Source of the DNA: Candidatus Electronema sp.
Lineage (GTDB): Bacteria; Desulfobacterota; Desulfobulbia; Desulfobulbales; Desulfobulbaceae
Direction of reading: 5' to 3'
DNA: 47,476 bases
Assembly: GCA_026645415.1 (NCBI GenBank)
Contig: JAPEVH010000053.1
Coordinates: forward strand, 1 to 47,476
Part shown: positions 17,749-25,986 of the stretch, in pieces
How the letters are laid out: every line of letters begins with the position of its first letter
Numbering within the stretch: position 1 is the stretch's first letter
Notes under the pieces: model-generated
Database searches by the model: none
What the model was told of the DNA's origin: nothing
The model's input: only the letters and a program-made list of their open reading frames with translations
Position numbers and translations under genes: made by a program

Positions 17749-18831
17749 TCATTGTTTGCGGGGATCAAACGCTTCCCGTAAAGCTTCGCCAATAAAAATC
17801 AAGAGAATCAAAGTGCCGACCAAGACGATGAAGGTGGACAGCGAAAGCCACCATGCTTCAATATTGGCCTTTCCTTGCTTGAGGAGTTCACCAAGGCTCG
17901 GTGTAGAGGGCGGTACACCAAGACCAAGAAAGTCCAGACTGGTCAGGGCGAGTATAGCCCCGGACATTCTAAAAGGCAAAAAAGTAATTACTGGAGTCAT
18001 CGCATTGGGCAGCAAATGTCGCTGCATGATCGTAAAGTTGCCAACTCCAAGTGCCTTAGCAGCTTTGACATAATCTAGGTTACGGCCTTTGAGGAACTCT
18101 GCCCGCACATAATCAGAAAGCCCTATCCAGCCAAAGAGCGAAAGTAAAATCAGCAAGAGTAGCGCGCTCGGTTTGAAGATCGAAGCAAAGATGATCAGGA
18201 GGTAGAGTTCCGGCATCGCACTCCAAATCTCTATAAAACGCTGAAAAATTAAATCCGTAGTCCCACCAAAATAGCCCTGAATTGCCCCAGCAACAATACC
18301 AGTCAGAGTACCAGTTAGAGTGAGCGCAAAACCAAACAAGACTGAGAGACGAAATCCATAAATCAGACGAGCAAATACGTCTCGACCTCGGTCGTCAGTG
18401 CCTAAAAGATGGGTTTTTGAAGGTGCCGCTGGAACAGCCTCGCCAAGATCAAGATCAATAAAATTGCTGCTATACGGGTTCAGAGGAAAAAAGACCTTAT
18501 TGCCAGGTGCAGTGAGTTTATCAAGAATATATGGATCACGGTAGTCAGCTTCAGTTTCAAAGTCGCCGCCAAAAGTAGTCTCAGGATAACTTTTTAGTAA
18601 CGGAAAATACCAAGCACCTTCGTATTTGATCAGAAATGGTTTATCGTTACTTAATACTTCTGCAAATAAAGATAGAAAAAAGAGGATGCTAAAAAGAAGC
18701 AAACTCCAATAGCCACGCCGATTTTTCTTGAAATTTCGCCAGCGACGACTGGACAATGACTGTCTTTTCAACGTTTGGCGATCTTTCTTAGACTCTTGCT
18801 TTTTGTAAAACATCCTTTTTACCAGAACCAC
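17749..18831 (-). CDS. yejE: ABC transporter permease YejE-like (oligopeptide/microcin C type)
   Basis: A 360-residue inner-membrane permease. It matches YejE through the N-terminal NRRGYWSLLLFSILF segment, the periplasmic NDKPFLIKYEGAWYFPLLK loop and the GTDDRGRDVFARLIYG motif. The ATPase-contact loop reads AAKALGVGNFTIMQRHLLPN. It ends FIGEALREAFDPRK, typical of the family. Five to six membrane segments are expected. The GTG at 18831 overlaps the FecR gene by 13 bp; an ATG at 18813 is also possible. YejE works with YejA (binding protein), YejB and YejF (ATPase); the genes for YejA and YejF are not in this window. Confidence 0.9.
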   Translation of the reverse strand: MVLVKRMFYKKQESKKDRQTLKRQSLSSRRWRNFKKNRRGYWSLLLFSILFFLSLFAEVLSNDKPFLIKYEGAWYFPLLKSYPETTFGGDFETEADYRDPYILDKLTAPGNKVFFPLNPYSSNFIDLDLGEAVPAAPSKTHLLGTDDRGRDVFARLIYGFRLSVLFGFALTLTGTLTGIVAGAIQGYFGGTTDLIFQRFIEIWSAMPELYLLIIFASIFKPSALLLLILLSLFGWIGLSDYVRAEFLKGRNLDYVKAAKALGVGNFTIMQRHLLPNAMTPVITFLPFRMSGAILALTSLDFLGLGVPPSTPSLGELLKQGKANIEAWWLSLSTFIVLVGTLILLIFIGEALREAFDPRKQ

Positions 18832-19616
18832 CAGCAGTTTTCATTTTTCTCTGCGGTAGAATCAAGCTCTGGAGCGATCTTGTGTAAAATTTGCACAGCC
18901 TTGTGACCAATACGCTCAGGTTTATAAAACAAAGAGTGTGTGGTGCTACTAGCGATAGACAAAGGACCAACTATCACAGAATCTCCTTTTCTATTACTCA
19001 GCTTCACAGTCGAATCACCATCGCCTGTGACCAACGCTGTTTGTGACGGTACAACCACTAAAGCAAAATCTGTTCCCCGCACTCCGGCAGTCGCTGTAGG
19101 CGTTTGAACACGATAAGAATTTTCTCCTGTGATTTTAGCGACTACAGCTCGCAAACGTCCCAGCAACAAGTGCAGGGTAGTATCCCGTTGCTTGCTCTCT
19201 GGATTATATACCGAACGATCAATAACCATTTTCGACTGTGCGGTCAACGTCAATGTGCTTTGATCTTTCATCAGGAGCGTGATACGACTTTGTTTTCCTG
19301 TGACAATGGTGTCACCGTTAAAAATTGGCACAGGTAGGCTTTTTTGGAGATGATACGCATCATAGCCGCCATGCGGGATGATCAGTACCTTGCCTTGTAC
19401 ATATTGAACAGTACCGATGCTCTCTCCTTTTTTCGGCGCAAAATCTTGAAAACTTACCACAGGCAAAGCATGTAACCAGAGCGCATCTGTGCTTGTTTCT
19501 GTTGAGAGGAGACGCAGTAATTCTTCTTTAGAAGGCAGCTTTGTTCCTTCAGTTTTTCCTAGAGCAGGCATTAGCAAAACGAAGAGCAGGCCAATAATCA
19601 ACTGAATTCCCTTCAT
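18819..19616 (-). CDS. FecR-domain periplasmic protein inside the yejBE unit
   Basis: A 265-residue exported protein. Residues 1-20 form a signal peptide. A FecR-type beta domain spans about 70-210, recognised by GTVQYVQGKV, the pattern NGDTIVTGKQSRITLLMKDQSTLTL and RVQTPTATAGVRGTDFAL. FecR domains of this secreted type are often ligand- or sugar-binding beta structures rather than sigma-factor regulators. The C-terminus is the odd aromatic run NENCWWFW. Its start overlaps the yejB stop by four bases and its end overlaps yejE, so it is translated as part of the permease unit. It may be a periplasmic accessory of the transporter; that is inference. Confidence 0.82.
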   Translation of the reverse strand: MKGIQLIIGLLFVLLMPALGKTEGTKLPSKEELLRLLSTETSTDALWLHALPVVSFQDFAPKKGESIGTVQYVQGKVLIIPHGGYDAYHLQKSLPVPIFNGDTIVTGKQSRITLLMKDQSTLTLTAQSKMVIDRSVYNPESKQRDTTLHLLLGRLRAVVAKITGENSYRVQTPTATAGVRGTDFALVVVPSQTALVTGDGDSTVKLSNRKGDSVIVGPLSIASSTTHSLFYKPERIGHKAVQILHKIAPELDSTAEKNENCWWFW

Positions 19617-20665
19617 CCACGTTGCTCCAAGCTCTCAAAGCTAATTCTCGGATCGGCCCAAACATAACTGAGGTCAGAAAGAAGCCGGGAAATGAGGCCA
19701 AGGATAGTAAAAAAATAAAGAGTACCAAGCACGACTGGATAGTCGCGGTTCAACACTGATTCGTAGGCCAGCAACCCCATGCCATCTAATGAAAAAATGG
19801 TTTCAATCAGCAAGCTACCGGTGAAAAAGGCCGTAATAAAAGACCCAGGAAAACCAGTGATGATAGGAATAATCGCATTGCGAAAAACATGCCCGTATAA
19901 CACTTGTCCTTCAGATAGTCCCTTGGCGCGCGCAGTTAGCACATATTGCTTGCGGATTTCTTCGAGAAAAGAATTTTTGGTCAGTAACGTCATTACCGCC
20001 AAACTACCCACAGTAGAGGCAATAATAGGCAAGACCATGTGCCAGAGATAATCCAGCACTTTGCTGATGAGACTGAGTTCATGCCAGTTGTCAGAAACTA
20101 AGCCCCGCAAAGGGAAAATATTCCAAAAGCTCCCACCGCCAAAGAGGACGATCAGAGCTAACCCAAGAACAAAGCCAGGAATAGCATAGCCAACCAAAAT
20201 AACGGAACTGGTCAATACGTCAAAATGTGAGCCGTCTTGCACTGCCTTGCGGATTCCAAGCGGAATACAAACTGAATAGACGATAAGAAAGGACCAGAGA
20301 CCAAGCGACATGGAAACGGGTAGCTTGGAAATGACCAGCGCTGCCACGCCTTGCTGATGATAATAGGATTCACCAAAATCAAAGACAAGATAGGAAGCCA
20401 TCATCGTAAAAAAACGTTGTACAGGTGGTTTGTCAAAACCGTACAACTTCTTGAGCTGCTCGATGCGTTCTTGATCCAAGCCCTGCTTCCCTTGATAGAC
20501 ACCACTGCCCCCGCTACTTGCCTCGCCATTGTGGTGCTCCAATTGTGAAATCATCTTTTCTACTGGCCCACCAGGAACAAATTGGGTGACAGCAAAAGTA
20601 ATGAGCATGATTCCAAAAAGCGTTGGGATCATCAAAAGGATGCGCTTGAGGATATAGAGGTTCAC
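19613..20665 (-). CDS. yejB: ABC transporter permease YejB-like
   Basis: A 350-residue inner-membrane permease. The N-terminus YILKRILLMIPTLFGIMLITFAVTQFVPGGPVE is the dipeptide-permease start, and the loop with YQGKQGLDQERIEQLKKLYGFDKPP is typical of YejB. The ATPase-contact loop includes ARAKGLSEGQVLYGHVFRNA. It ends VWADPRISFE. Six membrane segments are expected. It precedes the FecR gene with an ATGA overlap and follows the DUF4177 gene by 15 bp. Together with YejE it would form the channel of an oligopeptide importer, but the binding protein and ATPase must come from elsewhere. Confidence 0.9.
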   Translation of the reverse strand: MNLYILKRILLMIPTLFGIMLITFAVTQFVPGGPVEKMISQLEHHNGEASSGGSGVYQGKQGLDQERIEQLKKLYGFDKPPVQRFFTMMASYLVFDFGESYYHQQGVAALVISKLPVSMSLGLWSFLIVYSVCIPLGIRKAVQDGSHFDVLTSSVILVGYAIPGFVLGLALIVLFGGGSFWNIFPLRGLVSDNWHELSLISKVLDYLWHMVLPIIASTVGSLAVMTLLTKNSFLEEIRKQYVLTARAKGLSEGQVLYGHVFRNAIIPIITGFPGSFITAFFTGSLLIETIFSLDGMGLLAYESVLNRDYPVVLGTLYFFTILGLISRLLSDLSYVWADPRISFESLEQRG

Positions 20666-20680
20666 CGCATTATTAGAAAG

Positions 20681-20965
20681 TTAGAAGATCTTAATACTGC
20701 CGAGACCGTTGCTGTCATTTGGCAGTTCTTCTTGTTCCACTTCCGTATCTTTTTCTACAACGCTTTCTGGCTCTTGACCGGGTACTAATTCCTTTTTGCA
20801 GAAGAGCATCATGCCTTCAGGCACTAAGGTCGTACTTGCCAGCTCCCAGCCAAGACGACCTTCTGCATTAAGAGCTGCCTCTGTTTTTTCTTCATCAATA
20901 TATTTATCACCCAGCAGCCCATCCTTCTGAAATTCGATAAGAAGGGTTTTATATTGCCATTGCAC
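20681..20965 (-). CDS. DUF4177 domain protein
   Basis: A 94-residue small protein. Residues 1-60 match the DUF4177 pattern: WQYKTLLIEF at the start, then LNAEGRLGWELAS and a closing FCKKEL. The C-terminal 30 residues are acidic and probably disordered. It starts at GTG 20965, 12 bp after the MORN gene and 15 bp before yejB. The family has no assigned function. Confidence 0.75.
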   Translation of the reverse strand: MQWQYKTLLIEFQKDGLLGDKYIDEEKTEAALNAEGRLGWELASTTLVPEGMMLFCKKELVPGQEPESVVEKDTEVEQEELPNDSNGLGSIKIF

Positions 20966-20977
20966 GATGCTCTGTTC

Positions 20978-22498
20978 CTATTGTTTGATCAATTCGTCGT
21001 TCTTAAATATTCCTTTGACAACCCGCCCAGTAGGGTGCGTGATGGTGCCTTGGCCACTCCGTTTGCCAGCCTTAAACATCCCTTTATAAATACTGCCATC
21101 TGGCATCGTCAAGGTGCCTTGACCATTAGGCAGATCATGCTGAAAAGAACCTGTATATTTTTTCCCATTTTTATAAATTAAGGTGCCTTGGCCAGAAAAA
21201 TAGCCGCCTGATAGCTCGCCGACATATTTGCTACCGTCTGGGAAAATATAGGTTCCTTTCCCTTCATAAACACCTTTGGCAAAATTTCCCTCATAGGAAG
21301 AACTATCTGGGTAGGTTAGCAGTCCATGCCCTGCTCGTTCTCCATTGCGGAAGGTACCAGTATACTGCCTGCCATCAGTAAAAACATAGGTTCCTTGCCC
21401 ATCAAATTTACCATTTTTAAAGTCACCCTCATAGACTTCATGATTTGGTAACTGTAACGTCCCCCAACCTTCCAAACGTCCCTCCTTCACCTCTCCTTGA
21501 TAGAAAGAGCCATCTGGAAGTTCAACATCGGCAGTACCAGTAAACAGCCTAGGTCTATCGTTCTCTCGTAGATAAAGAAGTTCGTTTTGGGCAAAAAAGA
21601 GTTTTTGTCCGGTTGTATTAGGAGGCGGTTCGTTTTTTTTCGGCTTAGAAGGAAGTATCTCGTCACCCAGTGACTCTGCTGCACCGAGCGGTGCTCCATC
21701 AACTGCGGTCAATGGAGCAATTTTAATACTATTTGTAGGCGCAGCAGCAAGTTTAGGCACTGAGGGACTCGGTCGAACTGCTTGCTTCACTGGTTTGCCA
21801 GCATGAAACTTGCCTTCATAGAGTAGCTGGCCATCAGCAGCACTTAACCTGCCTTCACCTTCATATTGGTCTTTATGAAAAAAACCAATATAGCTCGTAC
21901 CATCTGTCAGTTTAAGAAGCCCTCTACCCTCGCGAAGGCCAGCAACAAGATTGCCTCTGTAGAGAGAACCGTCTGGATAGCGACGGAGAACTTCGCCAAC
22001 AGGCTGCCCTTCCTCGAAATTACCTTCGTAAGAACTGCCATCTGGGAGAATCATTTTGCCTGAACCTTGCGGCAGCCCTTCACGAAAATTACCTCTATAT
22101 TTTTTTCCATTTGGCCATGCCAGTTCTCCTCTCCCATGAAAACGGCCTATGAGAAAATCACCTTGGTAGATACGGCCATCAGGCTCAGTTAGCTTACCTT
22201 GGCCGTTGATTACCCCACGTTCAAAGTGCCCTTGGTAGATTCTGCCGTCTGGACTGCGCAAGGAACCTAACCCCTGAAAACGGCCTTTAACAAACTGTCC
22301 AGTATAGCGTAGACCATCGGCAGTGGTTAAGGTGCCTTTTCCCCAGAGAAAACCATCTCTAAATTCACCCTCATATTCCCGTCCATCTTCGCTTTTTAGC
22401 TTACCAGTCCCATTGCGGCAGTCACCAGACAGGCAGGCAGCAGAACAGGAGAGGGTCGGAAGCAGCAATGCCGTAATCAGCAGGACAGAAAGACGCAT
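20978..22498 (-). CDS. Exported MORN-repeat protein (about 17 repeats)
   Basis: A 506-residue protein with a signal peptide (about 1-20) and the motif CLSGDCRNGTG at the mature N-terminus, common in bacterial MORN proteins. Two blocks of 23-residue MORN repeats (DG..Y.G.F..G...G.G.L..P) follow. The first holds about nine units (residues about 35-235), the second about eight (about 325-500). A Pro/Ala/Lys-rich linker lies between them. MORN repeats form extended beta sheets that bind membranes, lipids or proteins. The location should be periplasmic or outer surface. It is 46 bp after the roadblock-like gene on the same strand. Binding partner unknown. Confidence 0.88.
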   Translation of the reverse strand: MRLSVLLITALLLPTLSCSAACLSGDCRNGTGKLKSEDGREYEGEFRDGFLWGKGTLTTADGLRYTGQFVKGRFQGLGSLRSPDGRIYQGHFERGVINGQGKLTEPDGRIYQGDFLIGRFHGRGELAWPNGKKYRGNFREGLPQGSGKMILPDGSSYEGNFEEGQPVGEVLRRYPDGSLYRGNLVAGLREGRGLLKLTDGTSYIGFFHKDQYEGEGRLSAADGQLLYEGKFHAGKPVKQAVRPSPSVPKLAAAPTNSIKIAPLTAVDGAPLGAAESLGDEILPSKPKKNEPPPNTTGQKLFFAQNELLYLRENDRPRLFTGTADVELPDGSFYQGEVKEGRLEGWGTLQLPNHEVYEGDFKNGKFDGQGTYVFTDGRQYTGTFRNGERAGHGLLTYPDSSSYEGNFAKGVYEGKGTYIFPDGSKYVGELSGGYFSGQGTLIYKNGKKYTGSFQHDLPNGQGTLTMPDGSIYKGMFKAGKRSGQGTITHPTGRVVKGIFKNDELIKQ

Positions 22499-22544
22499 AA
22501 GAAAACCGTCGAAACGGTTATAATCACAAAGGGTTCACAGCTAT

Positions 22545-23165
22545 TCAGATGATTTGCTCAATTTGAGCGACAAAATCTTGGGCAGCTTCTGGCTCGCCAA
22601 TCTCATCAACCAACATATTGGTTAGCTCAACGAGCCGTGCAGGAACTGCCGGTCCACTCTGCTGCCAAAGATCAATATAATCGTGCATCACCATTCCAGC
22701 AACTGGCCCAATGGCACCAGCCAAAGCTTGCTCAATTTTATCCAGCATAACTTGAAGATGCGCTGGGCAGACCTCTGGCTCTGGGGCTTGGACACTGCTT
22801 TCTTCTGAGGCTTCAGCAACAGGTTCTAATTCGACTGGCAAGGAGGCCGCTATTCTGGTGCTGATAGTTTGAGCAATCTGGGGACAATCCGCATGAGCTG
22901 CACAGAGCACCAAAAAAAAATCACCAGAAGAAGTAGACTGCGCTAACACAGCATAACGATCAAAAACAAACTGGGCCATATTAATGCCCAAGCCACTCAT
23001 TTTGCCCATCTGAAAAAGGCGGGCTGTGTGCAATCCTAAGGTGTCCAATAATCCAACAGAGAGCTTTTCGTGTCCTTTGCCGCAAAGTTGGCCTCCCTTT
23101 TTATCAAACACGCAAGCACCAGCAACACCAGGCATTGTAAAAATTTCTTGGACTAAGTTCCACAT
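22545..23165 (-). CDS. Roadblock/LC7-like protein
   Basis: A 206-residue protein without signal peptide. The N-terminal 110 residues (WNLVQEIFTMPGVAGACVFDKKGGQL, then LDTLGLHTARLFQMGKM and DRYAVLAQSTSSGDFFLVL) have the alternating helix-strand pattern of the roadblock/LC7 fold. An Ala/Glu/Pro-rich linker leads to a helical C-terminal domain. I choose the ATG at 23165, four bases after the upstream stop; a longer frame from 23222 would only re-read the upstream gene. Roadblock proteins regulate small GTPases such as MglA. No GTPase is in this window. The assignment is from pattern only. Confidence 0.6.
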   Translation of the reverse strand: MWNLVQEIFTMPGVAGACVFDKKGGQLCGKGHEKLSVGLLDTLGLHTARLFQMGKMSGLGINMAQFVFDRYAVLAQSTSSGDFFLVLCAAHADCPQIAQTISTRIAASLPVELEPVAEASEESSVQAPEPEVCPAHLQVMLDKIEQALAGAIGPVAGMVMHDYIDLWQQSGPAVPARLVELTNMLVDEIGEPEAAQDFVAQIEQII

Positions 23166-23169
23166 CGTC

Positions 23170-23880
23170 TCAGTGAGCCAGCACAGTGCGTATCTTTGTG
23201 GACAGCTCTGGCAGTGAAGCATTTCCCTCTGCCAGTAAACCGATGATTATGCCTGCGCCAGGTTGAATCAGCAATGCGTCACCGCTGCTGAGGAGTATCT
23301 GAATACAATGTGGACCTCTGACATCATTACCAAGACCCTTGCGCATCTGGAGACTGCACATGATTGCATAAGAGACAAAATTGCAAAACTGATTTTTTTT
23401 TGTGGAACAGGCAGCTAACTTTCCCTTTCTGTTTAGCAGGCAGTAATGCTTTATTTTTGGAATTGCAAGGAGTTCCGTAAGGAGATGTAGAAGCTGTGGG
23501 CTGTTTTTTACCTCTTCAGAAAAGGTATCTTCGCCAGGCAAGGAGACTTCTGTTGAAGGACTCTCCTGTCCAGTTTTAGCTGTAGCTTGGAGTAAGATTC
23601 GAGCTAAGGGTTGCTTGATCCTAGCCATACGATCTTCTGAGGCCCTGACCGTAAAATCGGGCTTTTGCAAAGCAAGAAGAGCATGAGCAGCCTCTAATCC
23701 TGCTTTGCCATTCCAATCTGCATCAATGAGATAGCCGTCGTGAAAAAAGAATCTACCGTTCCTGCCCTCGGTTGTGACCAGTAAGGTGCAATTACTCCGC
23801 TCATGCTCCAGTAATTGGAGAAAAGCAGGCAAAGAAACACCATGCAATGCTCTGCCTATTTGGACAGGCGCGTCACTCAT
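23170..23880 (-). CDS. DUF4388 (PATAN) plus roadblock-like protein
   Basis: A 236-residue cytoplasmic protein. Residues 1-90 match DUF4388/PATAN: LHGVSLPAFLQLLEHERSNCTLLV, then GRFFFHDGYLIDADWNGKAGLEA. After a linker, residues 120-236 (LTELLAIPKIKHYCLLNRKGKLAA, CIQILLSSGDALLIQPGAG) look like a roadblock/LC7 domain. Such proteins are linked to two-component and gliding-type GTPase signalling. It lies six bases after argJ and four before the next roadblock-like gene, so a functional pair is likely. Confidence 0.7.
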   Translation of the reverse strand: MSDAPVQIGRALHGVSLPAFLQLLEHERSNCTLLVTTEGRNGRFFFHDGYLIDADWNGKAGLEAAHALLALQKPDFTVRASEDRMARIKQPLARILLQATAKTGQESPSTEVSLPGEDTFSEEVKNSPQLLHLLTELLAIPKIKHYCLLNRKGKLAACSTKKNQFCNFVSYAIMCSLQMRKGLGNDVRGPHCIQILLSSGDALLIQPGAGIIIGLLAEGNASLPELSTKIRTVLAH

Positions 23881-23886
23881 AGTCGT

Positions 23887-25071
23887 TTACGAGCGGTAAT
23901 CAGCGTTAATTTTGACATAATCATAGCTAAAGTCACAGGTCAACACTTCGCCCTGCTCTGAACCTGCACCAAGCCGCACTATGACTACGAACTCTTTCTG
24001 TTTCAGTACCAGCGAAGCAGCATCCTCTGCTGCTTTACCTAAGCCAAAACCATGTTCAACCAGCAGCGCATCATCAAAGGCAATAGCAACGTGCTCTGGT
24101 TGAAATGTTGCTCCTGAGCGACCCAAAGCGGCAATAATCCGGCCCCAGTTGGCATCTTCGCCAAAAAAAGCAGTTTTTACTAAAGGAGAATTGGCAATAG
24201 TGCGGGCAGCAGCAACAGCCTCTGTCTCAGTTGCCGCTTCTTCCACCCGGATCGCCACCAGCTTAGTTGCTCCCTCACCATCACGCACAATCTGTTTGGC
24301 AAGGTCTTTAAACATGCTATGTAGTGCTTTTTGAAAAACAGCCAAGGCTTCTGGACAACTTTCATCAATTAAGGTGTTTTCTGCTGCGCCATTAGCCAAA
24401 CAAAGCACGGTATCATTGGTCGAGGTATCACCGTCTATAGTGATACGATTGAAAGATAATTCGGTTCCGCTACTGACGATGGCTTGCAGGGCTGACTGAG
24501 TAATGTTGGCATCAGTTACCGCAAAACAGAGCATGGTAGCCATGTTTGGCATGATCATGCCTGCGCCTTTAGCACAGGCCCATAAATTGACTTTTTTGCC
24601 GTCAATGGTGATTTTTGCAGATGCCGTTTTAGGTACGGTATCTGTGGTCATAATTGCCCGAGCCAAATCAGCAAAACCTTCTGGCGACAGCGCGGCAGCT
24701 AAACTAGGCATGGCTTGCGCAAAAGGCGTAATGTCTAACTGTGCGCCGATCACACCTGTGGAAGCCACTTGCACCAACTCTTCGTTAATGTGCAAGGATT
24801 CAGCAACCAGCTTGCCCACAGCGCGGGCCATGTTCATCCCGTTTTCGCCAGTGCAGGCATTGGCATTGCCGCTGTTGACAACAATAGCCTGTGCCTGACC
24901 AGAGCGCAGCCGTTCCATATCAAGCAAAACTGGTGCAGCCTTGACTACACTTGTGGTAAAAACTCCAGCGGCAATGGCTGGAGTCTCAGAATAAATCAGC
25001 CCCAAATCAAGTCGGTTCTGATACTTAATGCCTGCCTTCACTGCGGCGGCTGAAAATCCTTTAACCTGCAT
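23887..25071 (-). CDS. argJ: Bifunctional glutamate N-acetyltransferase/ornithine acetyltransferase ArgJ
   Basis: A 394-residue enzyme of the cyclic arginine pathway that moves the acetyl group from N-acetylornithine to glutamate. The self-cleavage and catalytic site is visible in KGAGMIMPNMATML, with Thr179 as the nucleophile that becomes the N-terminus of the beta chain. Other conserved parts are VNSGNANACTG, ASTGVIGAQL and the C-terminal end SYDYVKINADYRS. The length is normal for the family. It is the first gene of the leftward nine-gene run; no other arginine gene is nearby. Whether it also uses acetyl-CoA cannot be told here. Confidence 0.95.
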   Translation of the reverse strand: MQVKGFSAAAVKAGIKYQNRLDLGLIYSETPAIAAGVFTTSVVKAAPVLLDMERLRSGQAQAIVVNSGNANACTGENGMNMARAVGKLVAESLHINEELVQVASTGVIGAQLDITPFAQAMPSLAAALSPEGFADLARAIMTTDTVPKTASAKITIDGKKVNLWACAKGAGMIMPNMATMLCFAVTDANITQSALQAIVSSGTELSFNRITIDGDTSTNDTVLCLANGAAENTLIDESCPEALAVFQKALHSMFKDLAKQIVRDGEGATKLVAIRVEEAATETEAVAAARTIANSPLVKTAFFGEDANWGRIIAALGRSGATFQPEHVAIAFDDALLVEHGFGLGKAAEDAASLVLKQKEFVVIVRLGAGSEQGEVLTCDFSYDYVKINADYRS

Positions 25072-25120
25072 TTACTGTCCGCTTTGATTTATTTTTCCCG
25101 GTTGCGGCATGACCGCTAAC

Positions 25121-25149
25121 TATCTCTGTGCTATATTAGCATAGAGATA
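25121..25149. promoter_or_regulatory. 29-bp inverted repeat in the argJ/phosphoesterase divergent region
   Basis: tatctctgtgcta (25121-25133) and tagcatagagata (25137-25149) form a 13-bp inverted repeat with a three-base centre and one G-T mismatch. It lies between two divergent genes, 50 bp from the argJ start and 44 bp from the other start. It has no T run and does not match the ArgR box as I know it. An operator is likely; the regulator is unknown. Confidence 0.55.
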
Positions 25150-25192
25150 GGCTTCTGTACAACCTGTTAATAACTGTCTTGACCGCAAAATT

Positions 25193-25912
25193 ATGAACAG
25201 AATTCTTGTCCTCAGCGACATTCACGGCAACTGGCCTGCTCTACAGGCCATAGCAGCAGAGGCCAATCTTGATCACGGCGATCTTATTGTCAACTGTGGG
25301 GACTCCACTGTTTATGCCCCTTTTGCTAATCAAGTGCTGGATTGGCTGCGAGATCAGCAGGCTCTGTCGATACTTGGTAACACAGATAGTAAAGTAGTCA
25401 AACTGCTTCAGGGAAAAAATTTCAAAAAACCAAGTCGAGCAGAAAAACGCATCATGTACACGCATACGGCAGAGACCTTGAGCTGTCAAAATCAACAAAT
25501 GCTGCTGGCCTTAAAAAAGAAAGGAAGAGTAGCGTTTGTAGGCCGTCAAATTGTTTTTTTTCATGGCAGCCCAGAAAAACATACAGAATTTCTCTTTTCT
25601 TCTACACCAGAAGAACGCTTTCGGGAACTAGCTCATCACGCAGAAGCAGATATTATCCTCACTGGCCATACCCATGAACCGTTACATAAAATTGTTGACG
25701 GCGTTCATTTTTTTAACCCTGGTGCTGTTGGGAGAATGTTTGATAGTAACCCGGCTGCATCCTATCTTATCTTAGAGCTTAGTAAAAAGAAGATTCAGGC
25801 TAGATTTTATCGCTGCGCCTATGATGTTGAAGAAATTATTACAAGGCTAAGGCAGGAAGATTTGCCAAAGATTTATATCGACATGTTTCGGCAAGGCCGC
25901 AAGCTCAACTAA
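25193..25912 (+). CDS. YfcE/MJ0936-type metallophosphoesterase
   Basis: A 239-residue calcineurin-like phosphoesterase. The metal ligands are seen as SDIHGN (D9, H11), CGD (D37), GNTD (N63), FFHGSP and GHTH, then NPGAVGR typical of the YfcE group. The third motif reads GNTD where GNCD or GNHD is usual, so the proton-donor residue differs. A C-terminal extension of about 40 residues follows the core. Members hydrolyse phosphodiesters or phosphoproteins; the substrate here is unknown. It is divergent from argJ and 74 bp before ppk2. Confidence 0.85.
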   Translation: MNRILVLSDIHGNWPALQAIAAEANLDHGDLIVNCGDSTVYAPFANQVLDWLRDQQALSILGNTDSKVVKLLQGKNFKKPSRAEKRIMYTHTAETLSCQNQQMLLALKKKGRVAFVGRQIVFFHGSPEKHTEFLFSSTPEERFRELAHHAEADIILTGHTHEPLHKIVDGVHFFNPGAVGRMFDSNPAASYLILELSKKKIQARFYRCAYDVEEIITRLRQEDLPKIYIDMFRQGRKLN

Positions 25913-25986
25913 GCCGCAAGGAATTGTTTCCATCCAGCAGTACTTGTGCTACAATTCCGCAAATAAATCATAAGGAGTAAAATATT

